A stretch of 64,000 nucleotides of DNA from Alopecurus myosuroides (Eukaryota > Streptophyta > Magnoliopsida > Poales > Poaceae). Each line of letters begins with the position of its first letter. Position 1 is the first letter of the stretch. Shown here one piece after another: positions 33,958 to 47,000 of the stretch. The position numbers and the translations under genes were made by a program. A model generated the notes under the pieces. The model saw only the letters and a program-made list of their open reading frames with translations, was not told where the DNA came from and ran no database searches. The stretch is from positions 724,495,931 through 724,559,930 of the forward strand of contig CM054057.1 of the NCBI GenBank assembly GCA_028641055.1. Direction: 5' to 3'.

Positions 33958-35625
33958 CTACCTACCAGCTTTTTCAGCCGGGCGTCTCGGAGGCGGCATT
34001 GCTTTTCCGTCATTCCGGTGCTTTTCTTCCCGATCGCGAGGATTAAATCCGTCTTTCGGGAGATGGGATCCGGTTCTAGACGCTTCATCCTTGTTGTCGG
34101 GATTTTTCTTGTCTTTTCTCGGATCCGCTTTCTTCTCTTTTGAATTGCTTGAATCTCCAGGTTCTTCCGGTCCAGGTGCTCCAGCGGCGCATGTAGCTGT
34201 TTTACATAGGGCTGAGTCGTCATGCAACTTCCCTGATCGCTGCTGCCCCCGCTGTTGTTGTTGCAATGCTTTTCCTAAGAAAGCATACACCCCTTGAAGT
34301 TTTTCACCATTGGAGTACATATCATTGTTGAGGATGGCGAACGCTGCTTCCGCATTTTCTGCTACGGTTTTGTATATTGGTTCGCCTCTGACATCTTTGT
34401 CGTTTACCTGCTTTTGCCAAGATGGGTTGTGAAACCTTTCTTTTGGCGGCAGTACTTCCAGTCTTACAATTCCGGGTAACCTTGTAGGTTTAATTCCAGA
34501 TCTATTCTTTCTCTCGTATTCCTCGATTTCTTCCTTCATGAGCTTGATGTCGTCCTGGGTTTTTTCGAGGTGTTCACGAGTTCTGAATAGATGTTGCTGC
34601 TGCCTCTGGAGAACTAGTCTCCTGGCTTCTAGCACTTAAGGGGGTTCGTGCAATCCCACTGGTGTTTGCAGTAACTCCTGTTCTTCTTGTTCTGTCATTG
34701 GCGGAACAAGGATTTCTTTTGTTTTGTTCTCCGAAGGTTTCACTCCGCTTGCGTCTCCTACTTCCGGGCTTTCATTGGCTGTATCAGCCAATTTCTTCTT
34801 CCGGAGTTTATATTGGAGCTTTTTAGCAGCTTTGTGTTTTTTCTTGGAAGAGGGAGGTTTCCTGCAGGGTTCTTCCTTTGTCAATTCTTTGACATCGGGA
34901 AATTTTGGAGAGGTTTATCCTTCTTCTCTCTCTTCCTCTGGCGGAGGCGTTCTAGGGCTTTCCTGACTGTCAGCATCCGTGTTTTCAGCCGGTTTTGCCA
35001 TCAGTACTTCATGGAATCCCTCTTGGAAGGATTTGACCTTTCTTTCGAAAGCGTCTTCGTCTTCGTCTTCCGTATCGAAGTGATCCGTTCCGATTTCCGA
35101 CTCTAATCTCGCCTCAATGGCGGCTAGTACAGAGTCAGCTTCCGAGTGCGTCGTGATGTTGACGGATGTCGGATCTTCCACCTCTGTTGTGAGAGTGTTG
35201 TTTTTTGCCTCTTGCACGGGATTACTTTCATCCGTGTTTTCGGCCATCTCGGATTGCACCATGCCAATAAAGTGTGATTCACTTGTATACCCGGTATCGT
35301 AGTCATCTTCGACTGGGTATAGGGCGGGTGGGATGAATTTACTTCCACCGCAAAACCCCATGGCCTCTGCAGTTAATCCGATAAAGATATTTGCAGATCC
35401 AATCGGTAACACGCAGGCACGTACCAGATGATTTTGCGCCGGTATGTAAGATCCGTTGTCGAGGAAGCGTCCAACGTCTTTGTCGAACTCCAAGCTTCCG
35501 ACAGTTATGGAACTGCCGATCCCGCCGAGTATCCCAGATCGAAACTTAACGCCTGACGTCGCTGGCCCCACGGTGGGCGCCAACTGTCGAGACATCGTAG
35601 TAGAATTCATAGACGGGGGTGCCAT
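33958..35625 (-). pseudogene. Tat element 1 Gag N-terminal region
   Basis: Long minus-strand frame that starts within the 5' LTR edge ('SRQLAPTVGPATSGVKF' spans the PBS) and runs through an acidic region, a Lys-rich block ('KKKHKAAKKLQYKLRKKK'), and a Gln-rich coiled part ('LVLQRQQQHLFRTREHLEK'). Stops at 34917-34915 and 34638-34636 break it. Its function beyond being a Gag extension is unknown. Confidence 0.7.
35567..35584 (-). promoter_or_regulatory. Primer binding site of Tat element 1
   Basis: On the minus strand, TTGGCGCCCACCGTGGG follows the LTR end after one base. The start TGGCGCC is complementary to a tRNA 3' end; tRNA-Asp is the usual primer given for such sites in plant gypsy elements. 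Confidence 0.6.
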
Positions 35626-36126
35626 GAGACTACTGATAGAGACGTGGGGGGACGTGGTTGTGCGAAGTACAATGACACATGTTTTTACCCAGGTTCGGTA
35701 CGGCGCAGTAATGCGACGTTCCTACTCCTGCAATCTCACTATTCAGGACTGAAGCCTGGAAATACAGAGTACAACGTGAGGTTCTATTAGCTGCTCATCA
35801 AGGATCAACCTCTCGGCGAGTTAGCCTTTAGCTTCTTGTCTATCTATCTTATCTCCCGTCCGGCTTTATATAATAACCGGATTAGGGCATACAGAGTAGG
35901 AAACCTAGAAGACTACGGTAACTCTTAACTTGGACAGTGAGGAATCTGCCTTCTACTCCAAGCCAGATCACGTGGGCCGCGATCCGGGTTCTTCTAGAAT
36001 CCGGCTTCTGTACATCAGCTTACTGGGCCGCCTAATGGACCATAGCCCATTACCATTTAGGTCACCTTGGTAATCCGGCACTTTAGACTATCATCTGATA
36101 TACCCCTAGGTGCTATATATCCGACA
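35585..36126 (-). repeat. 5' LTR of Tat element 1
   Basis: 542 bp, TG...CA. On the minus strand it holds a TATATAAA box (complement of 35865-35872), the likely promoter of the element. Confidence 0.92.
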
Positions 36127-38351
36127 CCAGGTGTGCCCTACCATTCTCTTGGGTGTTCCTTGGGCCTAACCTAACACAACCAAACAGTTATTTACACTTT
36201 GCTAGCCCATTCCCGCTCACGTAGATGGGGCAGAACGACAGTTCCGTTTTTTCCCAGCGGGGCTATGGTTTCTCCAGAGAGGTGGCTCCAGATCGTTTGA
36301 ATGCCACAAAATCCAATTTGCACGACATACCATGTGTTCTAGAGTGTGGCATGGGTCTTGTATGCCCACTTCGCTCGCCCTCTGTGTTAGGGTTTCACCG
36401 GTGTCGTATTCTCTCTCGCGGGTTCAAGGACTAATTAATGAGAGCCCGAAACTCCCGGGTGTGACGAAACTAGGGGAATCTTGCCAAGAGGCAGGCCCTA
36501 TAGTTCTCTTGGGTGTTCCTTGGGCCTAACCTAACACAACCAAGAAGTTAGTTCCACTTTTCTACCCCCTTCTGACTCTCGTAGATGGGGCAGAACGACA
36601 GTTCCGTCTTTTTCCCCACCGGGGCTATGGTTTCTCCGGAGGGAGCTCCGGATCATCTGAATGCCACCAAATCCCATGGTATACCATACCACGTGTGTTA
36701 GAGTGTGTCATGGGTCAAGAGTCCCTCTCTCTCTGTGTTAGGGCTTCACCGGCGTCAGATTCTCTCTAGCGAGTTCCATGACTATTTAATTAGAGCCTGA
36801 AACTCCCGGATTTGACGAAACTAGGGGGATCTTGCCAAGAAGTGGACCCTAACATTTTATTTGGTGTTACTTGTGCCTAAACTAACACATCCAAACAAAA
36901 TAGTTGGTTCCACTTTGCTACCCCTTTCCGACTCACGTAGAGGGCCCAGAACGGCAGTTCCGGCTTTTTCCCCAGCGGGCCTATGGTTTCTCCGGAGGGG
37001 GGCTCCGGATCGTATGAATGCCACTAAATCCCATGGTATGACATACCATGTGTGTTAGAGTGTGTCATGGTCTTGTATACCCGAGATTACCTCTCTCTCT
37101 CTGTGTTAGGCTTCACCGGCGTCGGATTCTCTATCGCGTGTTCCAGGACTACTTAGAGCCCGAAACTCCCGGATCTGACGGTACCGTGGGAATCTTTCCA
37201 AGAGGTGGGCCCTACCATTGTATTGGGTGTTCCTTCGGCCTAACCTAACACAACCAAGAAATTGGTTCCACTTTGCTACCCCTTCCGGCTCAGGTAGATC
37301 GGGTAGAACGACAATTTCGTCTTCCCAGCGGGGCTATAGTTTATCCGGAGAGGGGGCTCCGGATGGTCTTAATGCCACCAAATCCAATTACACGCCACAC
37401 CACGTGCGATAGAGTGTGGCATGGGTCTTGGATTCCCACGATTCACTCGATCTCTGTGTTAGGGTTTCACCGATGTCGGATTCTCTCTGGCGTGTTCCAG
37501 GACTACCTAGAGCCCGAAACTCCCGGATCTGACGGAGCTGTGGGAAGATTTCCAAGAGGTGGGACCTACCATTTTGTTTGGTGTTCATTCGGCCTAACCT
37601 AACACAATCAAGAAACTGGTTCCACTTTGCGACCCCCTTCTGGCTCATGTAGATGGGGCAGAACGACAATTCCGTCGTTTTCCCAGCGGGGCTATGGTTT
37701 ATCCGGAGAAGGGGCTCCGGATCGTCTGAATGCCACTAAATCCCATTACACACCACACCACGTGCGATAGAGTGTTCCATGGTCTTGGAAACCCGAGGTT
37801 ACCTCCCTTTCTGTGTTAGGGTTTCACCGGTGTCGGATTCTCTCTCGCGGGCTCCAGGACTAATTAACGAGGGCCAAAAACTCCCGGGTGTGAAGGAACT
37901 GGGGAATCTTGCCAAGAGGTGTGCCCTACCATTATCTTGGGTGTTCCTTGGGCCTAACCTAACACAACCAAACAGTTAGTTCGACTTTTCTACCCCTTCC
38001 GGCTCACGTAGATAGGGCAGAACGGCAGTTCCGTCTTTTTCCCCAACGGGGCTATGGTTTCTCCGGAGAGGTGGCTCTAGATCGTCTGAATGCCACCAAA
38101 TCCCATGGTATACCATATCATGTGTGTTAGAGTGTTTCATGGGTCTTGGATGCCCAAGTGTCCCTTGCTCTCTGTGTAAGGGCTTCACCGGCGTCGGATT
38201 CTCTCTAGCGGGTTCCATGACTACTTAGAGCCCGAAACTCCCGGATTTGACGGAACTAGGGGAATCTTGCCAAGAGGTGGACCCTAACATTTTCTTTGGT
38301 GTTCCTTGGGCCTAACCTAACACAACCAAACCCCACTTTGCTACCCCCTTC
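36127..38351. repeat. 358-bp satellite array, block 2
   Basis: Monomer starts at 36167, 36527, 36878, 37241, 37595, 37955 and 38313 (the last truncated at about 38351). Type order A, B, C, D, D, E, F continues block 1 after the gypsy insertion. Type A is marked by 'gtttgaatgccacaaaatcc', B by 'gtcagattctctctagcg' after 'actctcgtagatgg', and D by 'cattacacgccacaccacg'. Confidence 0.92.
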
Positions 38352-39162
38352 CCACTGTAATCTCTTGGCAAACACGATGTATGATGCAATACTATATTCC
38401 CTTGATGTATTGTGTCTCCCCGTCTATGTTTGAGTAGTGAATTGTTCTTGGCAATGGTGAAATAGTTCGTTGATTGGTTGCATACAAGTTTGTTATCTTC
38501 TATGATTGTCTTTATGTACAATATATGAGTGCACGCATATGTTGGGGAATGCATGTAAGGTGATCACAGGTAGCATAATGGAGTGGTGGTGACTTGGGAG
38601 TGACGGTAACCTGAGACCGAGCCACAAAGTTAAGTTATTGGGGGATATATATAGGGGACCGTAGAACGTAAGGCTATGGTGGGACTTTATGTCTTAATCA
38701 ATCTTGTGCAGTCATTTACTTGGCCACATGATCCATCATAAGGGGTTGTAGATCATTTACTTGACTATACCTATTCATGGCTCCTTCCTAGAAGAAACAA
38801 CTAAGACTAAAACATGTGCTTCACTAATTGTGACAACCACACGAACGAAACACCTATTGATAGAACACTTGCTCCCTTGAGATATTTGCTGCTTGCTACT
38901 TGTGAAACTTGCTTAGAAACTTGCTCTAGGATTACTTGCATTTTAAACTTGCTTCACTTGTTACTAGACAAACCACAATCCACGTCACTTGCTTTTAATT
39001 AGTTAGTTCCTTTTAGTCAAACTTATTGCTTTGCATAAACAGCCATATAAGAGGGTTATAGGGCTTTAGAGAATAGATAGCTTACCTTCAGCTCCTCGTG
39101 GGTTCGTCACTCAAATACTTATCGAAAGGTACTACAATTGATCTCCTGCACTTGGGAGTCAT
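38352..39162. other. LTR/UTR-like retroelement segment
   Basis: Non-coding AT-rich sequence. The right part ('agggctttagagaatagata', 'cagctcctcgtgggttcg', 'acttatcgaaaggtactaca') reads like the region just before gag in grass gypsy elements. No gene is visible. Its left edge cuts a type F satellite monomer. Confidence 0.4.
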
Positions 39163-40107
39163 CAGATCCCAGCAAACACAACATGTAGCATTACAAATAG
39201 ATCATCTCGATCATGTGGGGCAGCTCACGAGATCTAAACATGAGGCATAAGGTGGATAGGACAACCATCTAGCTACTGCTATGGACCCGTAGTCGAGGGA
39301 TGAACTACTCACGCATCACTCCGGAGGCGGGCATGGTGGTGTAGACCCCTCCGGTGATGAATTCCCTTTCCGGCAGGGTGCCTGGGAGAGCTCTAGAACC
39401 CTCCCGATCCCGGGTTGACGATGACGACGGCCTCGGGTGTTTCTCGGGACGAAGTGGTATACTTTTTGGGTTGATGTATCAGGGGGAATAAATAGGCGAA
39501 AGGGCGATGGCCGTGGATGCCCGAGGGGACCACACCACCCCTAGGTGTTGCTAGGGGGCGCACCGCCCTATGGTGTGCCCCCCTGTGGCCCCCCTTCGGG
39601 CCTCTTTGGGACTCCGTGGAACCTTCGGGAATTCTAAGACTTCCGGGCTTTAAATTTTCCAATTCCGAGAATATTTCCAGAACAACTTTTCTGAAACTAA
39701 AAACATCAGAAAACAGGGAACTGGCTCTCTGGCATTTTGGCAATAGGTTAGTCCGGGAAATCAATAAAAATGACATAAAGTGTAAGGAAAACATGTAGCA
39801 TATGGCATGAAAACAACATGGAACATCAGAAATTATAGATACGTTTATGACATATCAACATCCCCAAGCTTAGTTCCTACTCGTCCTCGAGTAGGTAAAC
39901 GATAAAAACACATAATTTCTGAGGTGACATGCTACCAACATGAACTTGATCATCTAAATTGTAAAAGCATAATCATAGCTGAGATCATAGAACTTAAACA
40001 CAAGCATGATAATATAATTCTAACAATAAAGCATAGCAATCACCTTGTATCATGAGAAGTAACACAAATAAAAGATCATGAATAATAATGCACTTGAAAG
40101 CTATACA
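39163..40107. repeat. R module, copy inside the CACTA
   Basis: Matches 1111-2050 through its whole length, including the trailing 'aacatccccaagcttagttc' part. It stops where the second Tat copy is inserted (40108). Non-coding. Confidence 0.65.
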
Positions 40108-41052
40108 TGTCGAGACATCGTAGTAGAATTCATAGATGGGGGTGCCATGAGACTACTGATAGAGACGTGCGGGAACGTGGTTGTGCGAAGGACAATGACA
40201 CAGGGCTTTTACCCAGGTTCGGTACGACGCAGTAATGCGGCGTTCCTACTCCTGCAATCTCACTACTCAGGACTAAAGCCTGGAAATACAGAGTACAACG
40301 TGAGGTTCTATTAGCTGCTCGTCAAGGATCAACCTCTCGGCGAGTTAGCCTCTAGCTTCTTGTCTATCTATCTTATCTCCCGTCCGGCTTTATATAATAG
40401 CCGGATTAGGGCATACAGAATAGGAAACCTAGAAGACTACGGTAACTCTTTAACTTGGAAAGTAAGGAATCCGCCTTCTTCTCCAAGCCAGATCACGTGG
40501 GCCGTGATCCAGGTTCTTCTAGAATCCGGCTTCTGTGCATCAGCTTACTGGGCCGCCTAATGGACCATAGCCCATTACCATTTAGGCCACCCTGGTAATC
40601 CGGCACTTTAGACTACCATCTGATATACCCCTAGTTGGTATATATCCGACAGTAGCCCCAAGAAGGATTAAGACTCGAATTCGCCGTCTTTCGCCAAATG
40701 CATATTTTCCAAGAAATACTGGCCTGCAGTCTTGATTCTTCTTTTTCTTCTCAAAGGATGTTATAACGCAAAACTCTGAATCCAGAAAATCCGGCTTTTC
40801 TTCCACGAATCTTCGCGGAGAAGGAACTTCCTACGTTAGCGCTTTAATCTTGCTGACGTAAGGGACGTTTGGGTTACAGGTGGGAAACCCAGAAACATAT
40901 CTCTGACAGATTCTCGCGGGAAATGAGGCGATAGCAATAAGCACCCGTAGTTTCATTTCCCGGAATTTCCGACGAGCGACACGCGTTGATCATCCAACGG
41001 TCAAAATAGCCGTTAGCACGCATCGTGACGAAATTCTGGCTATAAATAGCCG
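40108..41052 (-). mobile_element. Second Tat copy, truncated
   Basis: An LTR (40108-40651, 544 bp) closely matching those of element 1 is followed by internal 3' sequence equal to 24492-24893 of element 1. It ends 5-6 bp after a TATAAATA box where another element's LTR begins. The rest of this copy is absent. Orientation is taken from the order of LTR and internal sequence. Confidence 0.88.
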
Positions 41053-41517
41053 TGATGGAGGGATGATAACCCGGTAGGCCAATGCCAAGGTGTAACTCGG
41101 CCCAAAGGGAGCCGCGCAAGACCCGGCTCAAGGAAAAGGAGCTTCCAGAAGGCCCAAGGAGTAGTGTAGGCCTCGTAACCCGGCTTGTGGGTTACGATAA
41201 GGAAATCTAGGGTTTGTATGCGGTGACCGGGTAGGACTCCGAGTATGCCTTGGATAGGAAGCCAAGGGGCAGGGTAAGATATAAACCGGCTCCTAGGCTC
41301 AGGAACAGGACGAGCTTTACCAGATATTCGAGTTTCCCTGTAATACGAGAGTTGAGATTGTAACCCTAGATCGGAGACTCGGCGACTTGATTGCCAGAGC
41401 TACCAGATCGATTGATAACATGGTTTCCCTTGAGCTAAACCCTCTCCCAAACACCAGAGTCGAATTGCCCCAAGATAAGTTACCCCCGGTAACGTCTGCC
41501 GTGATTCTCCCACGACA
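41053..41517 (+). repeat. 5' LTR of gypsy element 3
   Basis: 465 bp, TGATGG...CGACA, ending one base before the PBS. TATAAA at 41280-41285 is the likely promoter. There is no second copy in the window, so the limits rest on TG/CA ends, the PBS and the left junction with the Tat copy. Confidence 0.7.
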
Positions 41518-41518
41518 G

Positions 41519-41536
41519 TTGGCGCCCACCATGGGG
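41519..41536 (+). promoter_or_regulatory. Primer binding site of gypsy element 3
   Basis: TTGGCGCCCACCATGGGG directly after the LTR, nearly the same as in element 1. An ATG (41531-41533) lies inside it and is in frame with gag. Confidence 0.6.
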
Positions 41537-44059
41537 CCTGCGTCCAAGGGTGTTTACATCACGGGAGAAGCTCGGGAGAGCATGAAGAACCTCGTCATCG
41601 GCGAGATCTACACCAACCCCGAAGGAGAGAAGATGGCGGACGACTTTGGCTGGGGGCCAGAGTCGGATTCGCTGGATGCCGGATCTATCGTCACCATCGG
41701 CCGGGTCAACGTCTTCGTAGGCATGGTACGTACATCCGGTTCAATTCCAGATAATGTTGAATATGATTCCTTGTCAGGAGGAGCGACCTGCGTTCAGTCG
41801 TACGGGGAAGAGTCGGTCGGGACGATCGATCCGATAGAAGAGCCCACCACGAAGAGGGAACAGCCGGAGGAGCCGGCATGGACCCCGCGTGGCCGGGTCA
41901 CGAGGGAGGATGATACCGAGTCTATCCTGCACCTGCTGGAAGATCGGTACGAAGAGGATAGTTGCGATGAGGAAGAGTATGAATCTGCACCAGGCATCGC
42001 GCGCCAGGTCGCGGTCTATACGGCCCCTGCAACCAATCTTAATCAGGGGGACGTGACTACGGCCGCGGTCGGAGCGGTGCGAGCGTTGGCTCAGCAGCAA
42101 AATCCGGTTGATGGAAACTCGGTCATTGCCCGGGTTGACGGAGAGTCGGCTTCAGTCACCAGCAATACCCCAGAAAGTGAATTTCAAAGAAACATGTTTG
42201 GGTTTATGACGAACAGAACGCCAGGAGCGGGGCCCTCGAATCCGCAAAATCCGGCTCTGTTCAACAATAACCTGATCTTGGATCCTATGGTACTAGCAAC
42301 GGTGATAACCCCAGAAAACACGGAGGCACGCGCTGCGGATCTGGATGTGGCCCTCCGTGCTTTGGACCAACAGAGGAGAGATGTAGAAGCCGAGAGGCAA
42401 GGGATAGCAGCGCGCATGCACGAGCTGGAGGCATTGGAGAACCGGCTCCAAGTTCAGTCGACCAGGATGCACAATCAGAGATACCAAACGAGATTACCGG
42501 CAATGGGAGGAACTTTAAACCCGGCCGCGCTGTTTATTACACCTCAGGACCAACCTATTCCAGCTGTGAATCAGGAAACCGTACATCAGCCTGCAAACCT
42601 GGGAGGACAGCCGGCAAATGTACAAGCCGGGTTACCAACATTGCAAACAGGGATCGTAACTGGCAACACAGCACCACCACCACCACCGCCACGATTTCAC
42701 ACCCCACCAGGTCACTTCAATAATCCCATGGACAATGTGTATGCAGCGACATTGGCATTGGATCGCATCCCCGTAAGAGAATCACCCCATGCGGAGGAGA
42801 CCCGGCGGGCGATAGATCTATTGCGCACATCAGTGGCTCAGCAAGCCAATTACCCGGATAACAGGAGTGGAATGCATGGAATGCCGTACGTTAGTCGGCA
42901 TAACGGAAACACCGGTAATATTCAGACAAGCTCATCACGGCGGAGGGCAGAGCAGCAGCAAATGCCGCCTCCTCCCCGTAGACCAGCAATACCCGATGTA
43001 TCAGCGGCACAAGCTATCGTGAACAGTTCTCGAGCCAGGCGCGCAGCAGCCGGGTCTGCGGTACGAGAGCCGGTAGCAGTTGCACCCCCCGCCGTACCTG
43101 CCGCCGGATCACATGTTTCCCGAGTAAGGCCAGCACCGGCAATTTTAGCCAGGCCCAAGTGTTTGTCGGACGCCATCAGAGCCGAGCCTTACCCGGATAA
43201 GTTCAAGGAACCGGGTAAAGTGTTCAATTACGAGCCAACCATGGACCCAGAAACCTGGTTGAGTAGTTATGAGATGGCCATGTCGATTCGCAATGCATCT
43301 GAAAATCTGCAAGCCAAATTCATGTACCTGATGATGTCAGAGGGAGCGGCAAAGTTATGGTTCAACAATTTACCGGAAAAATCTATCAATTCATGGAGCA
43401 AGCTGAAAGTTGCATTTATCAAGCACTTTCATGGGACGTGCAGGAAGTTATTCACAATCGATGATCTAGAACGATGTGTCCAGAAGAAGGGTGAGTCAGC
43501 GCGCAGTTGGGTGCGCCGGGTTATGTAAATACTTCACTCGTCCACAGATATTCAGCCAAAGGATGCGCTACAGGCCATGGCAAAAACGTGCAAGTACATA
43601 CCCCTAGTGCAAAAGCTAACACACATGAAATCTAGTCGGAATGCTTCGGAGGTTACTATGGGAGAGTTGATGGACGCGTGCAACAAGCACGCCGCCACGG
43701 ATACCACAGAGGAGGATGTTGATGACAAGAAAGCCAAAGTCAACCCAAGCAACAATGGAAGACCCGGCAATGGATCTGCGCCGGGTAACAATGGAGGAAA
43801 TAATGGAAACAACCAGAACAAGCGCCCGTATGAGGGAAGTTCTGAGTTTGTCGCCAACACAGAGGCCGGGTTTGCAAGACCTAGAGCAGAGGGATATTTC
43901 AACGGAGGAAACTTCAATGGACGAAATTACCAAGGACCGCCATGGCCGGCTAACCATATAGAGGCCTTCAGGATGCCCTGTCCTCGCCATAGCAGGAACG
44001 GCAGACCGACTAATCATTCGCTGGAACAGTGCGTGGATTTACAGAGATGGAAAAAATGA
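41531..44059 (+). pseudogene. Gypsy element 3 Gag
   Basis: One frame from before 41531 to 44059 with a TAA at 43526-43528 (one step from GAA). A long acidic and Gln/Pro-rich N-terminal region includes a coiled part ('RDVEAERQGIAARMHELE'). Then comes the capsid domain 'DPETWLSSYEMAMSIRNAS', 'LMMSEGAAKLWFNNLPEKS' and 'FIKHFHGTCRK', a Gly/Asn-rich tail, and a zinc-binding-like end 'CPRHSRNGRPTNHSLEQC'. The start is uncertain because the frame is open through the LTR edge. Confidence 0.75.
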
Positions 44060-44075
44060 GGAAATACAGAGGGCA

Positions 44076-47000
44076 ATGCGAGGTGCAGGCCGGGGAGCAG
44101 GACCGGGTCCGGATGGTAACCCGGGCAACGGCCCACCCCCAGCAGGCAACCCAGGAGGCGGCAATTCGGGTAACAACCAAGGAGGCGCCGGAGGTTTCCA
44201 GGACAACCCCAAGCAATTGGGGCAGTACCACGTTCACACCACAGGAACTTCTAACAAGGATAGAAAGATACTCAAAAAGGCAGTAAACTCGGTTTCCTCG
44301 GCTGTCCCGAGATACCTGAGATGGTCGGATCAAGAGGTGACATGGAGCAGAAGGGATCACCCGGAAAGAATAGAACATCCGGGTGTCTTAGCATTGGTGG
44401 TTGCACCACAGGTTAATGGTTATGAGTTGAAAAAGGTGTTAATGGATGGCGAAAGCAGCATCAATATCCTATATTGGGAAACTTTCCTACGCATGGGCCT
44501 CAAGGAGTCCCAGCTACAGAAAAGTTCTACAGTCTTTCACGGGATCGTGCCGGGTCACTCGGCGTGCCCCGAGGGGAAGATTACATTGGAGGTCGCTTTT
44601 GGAGAATCAAAGGATAATTTCCGAGTGGAATGGCTCACGTTCGAGGTGGTAAAGTTGCGCAGCCCCTATCATGCGCTGTTTGGAAGGCCGGCTTACGCTA
44701 AGTTCATGGCCAGGCCATGTTACATATACCTACAGCTAAAGATCCCGGGTCCCAAGCAAACCATCACCATACATGGGAGACGGGTTATAGCAGCTGAGTG
44801 TGACGAAGGAGACGCGGCAATGGCGGAGCAAGCTTGCAGAAAGGAAGCGCTCAAGTATTACCGGTCTCAAGTAGACCCGGACGACAGAACAGCGTTAAAG
44901 AGGCCAAATACGGAGGACGAGAGAGCAAAGTTCAAAGCAGCACAGGACACAAAGATGGTGGCTTTTGTTGAAGGTGATCCCTCCAAGCAATTTGCTATAG
45001 GATCTAACCTAGACAGTAAGCAAGAAGAGGCGCTCATCGAATTTATCCGCGGAAATCAAGATGTTTTCGCTTGGACGCCCAGTGATATGCCAGGTATCCC
45101 GACTGAGTTAGCTGAGCACAGTTTGCATGTCGATCCTAAGTCCTGGCCTGTGAAGCAGGGCCTGAGAAAAATGAATGAGGAGAGAAGAAAAGCTATAGGA
45201 GAAGAAATTGCCCGGCTATTGGCAGCCGGCTTTATCATGGAGGTATTCCACCCGGATTGGTTGGCAAATCCGGTTCTAGTACTGAAAAAGAGTAACGAGT
45301 GGAGGATGTGCATAGATTACACGAGTCTCAACAAGCACTGCCCAAAGGATCCATTTGCCCTTCCGAGAATAGATCAGATCATAGATGCAGTGGCTGGAAG
45401 CGACCTATTATGTTTCCTGGACGCGTATTCCGGGTATCATCAGATCAAGCTCAAGAAGGAAGATTGGGAGAAAACATCGTTCATAACCCCCTTTGGGGCC
45501 TTCTGTTACAAAACCATGACTTTTGGGCTAAAGAATGCTGGTGCAACTTACCAGATATGCATCCAGAAGTGCTTTGAGGACCAGATTGGACGCAATGTTC
45601 ATGCCTATGTGGATGATGTGGTGATGAAGACCAGGAAAGCGGAAACATTTATTGATGATCTAAAGGAAACGTTCAAGAATTTGAGAAGGTATCAGATGAA
45701 ACTTAACCCTACAAAGTGTGTGTTTGGAGTTCCAGCAGGAAAACTACTCGGGTTCATTGTTTCCGAGAGAGGAATCGAGGCAAACCCGGACAAGATCAAA
45801 GCTATCCAGAGTCTGAAAAAGCCGGAAAATTTGAAGCATGTTAAAAAACTCACAGGATGCGTAGCAGCATTAAGCCGGTTCATATCCAGACTCGAAGAGA
45901 AGGCAATTCCCTTATACCGGCTCTTGAGGAAATCCGACAAGTTCGTTTGGGACCAGGAGGCGGATGAGGCGTTCGAGGCACTAAAGAAGCAATTATCTGA
46001 GGCACCAGTCTTAGCAGCTCCGGGTCCTAAGGAGCCCATGTTACTATATATTGCGGCTGGGCCCCGGGCGGTTAGCGCAGTAGTTGTTGTTGAGCGTAAA
46101 GAGGATGGGAAAGATCACCCGATACAGAGGCCGGTTTACTACGTAAGCAAGGTATTATCGGAAGCAAAGCAGCGTTACCCACATTGGCAGAAGTTGGTTT
46201 TCGGGGTCTTCATGGCCAGCCGAAAATTTAAACCATATTTTCAGGAACACCCCATAACAGTGGTTAGCTCTATTCCAATGTCGGATATTATCAGAAACTC
46301 AGATGCAACAGGTAGAATAGCCAAGTGGGCCATTGAGATGGGAGATTATCACATCAACTACGAGCCCAGGTCAGCAATCAAATCCCAAGCTTTAGTCGAT
46401 TTCATCAATGATTGGACTCACACAAGCATGCCAACAATGACACCAAGTTCCGAGTCTTGGGTGATGCACTTTGATGGTTCTAAGCAGTACGAGGGATCAG
46501 GAGCTGGGGTGGTACTTACATCACCCAAAGGAGATAAACTGAGCTACGTGTTGCAAATTCACTTTGATTGCTCCAACAACGTGGCCGAGTATGAGGCATT
46601 ATTACACGGCTTGAGAATAGCCAAGGAGATGAACGTCAGGCGGATACGATGCTATGGAGATTCGGATCTTGTGGTGCAGCAGGTCTCAGGAACCTGGGAT
46701 AGGAAGGATGCAACTATGGCAGCATATCGCAGAGAGGTGGACAGGGTCGCCGGGTGTTTTTCCGGGTATGAGGTGGAGCATATTGACAGGCGAAAGAACG
46801 AGGCAGCAGATGCACTCGCAAGACTCGGCTCGCGCAGAGAGCCGGTTCCACCCAATGTTTTCCTGGACGAATTATGGCGGCCATCTGTTAAAACCGAGTC
46901 TGAGGAAGAGGTGGCTAACCAAGACCCGGATTTAGAGCTCGTGGCCACGGTACGTGCTGTTCCCGAGTGGACAGAGCCGTTTTTAGCTTATTTATCACGG

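Larger units (their letters stand above)
23950..36126 (-). mobile_element. Complete Tat-lineage Ty3/gypsy element
   Basis: 12,177 bp with 542-bp LTRs (TG...CA) at 23950-24491 and 35585-36126, flanked by the 5-bp duplication CCAGG (23945-23949 and 36127-36131). Gag-pol reads on minus: PBS next to the right LTR, then gag, protease, RT-RNase H and integrase, with a purine tract next to the left LTR. A plus-strand antisense ORF of the Transposase_28 (putative gypsy type transposon) kind lies between integrase and the 3' LTR, as in RIRE2/Retand-like Tat elements. The LTRs differ at roughly twenty positions by eye, so the insertion is not recent. It splits one satellite monomer. Confidence 0.93.

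Noticed and set aside
33669..35302. Plus-strand frames opposite gag of Tat element 1
   Set aside because: They mirror the minus-strand gag frame and have no domain of their own.
38814..39002. Small plus-strand frame in the LTR-like segment
   Set aside because: Low complexity, no family, and the region reads as retroelement UTR.
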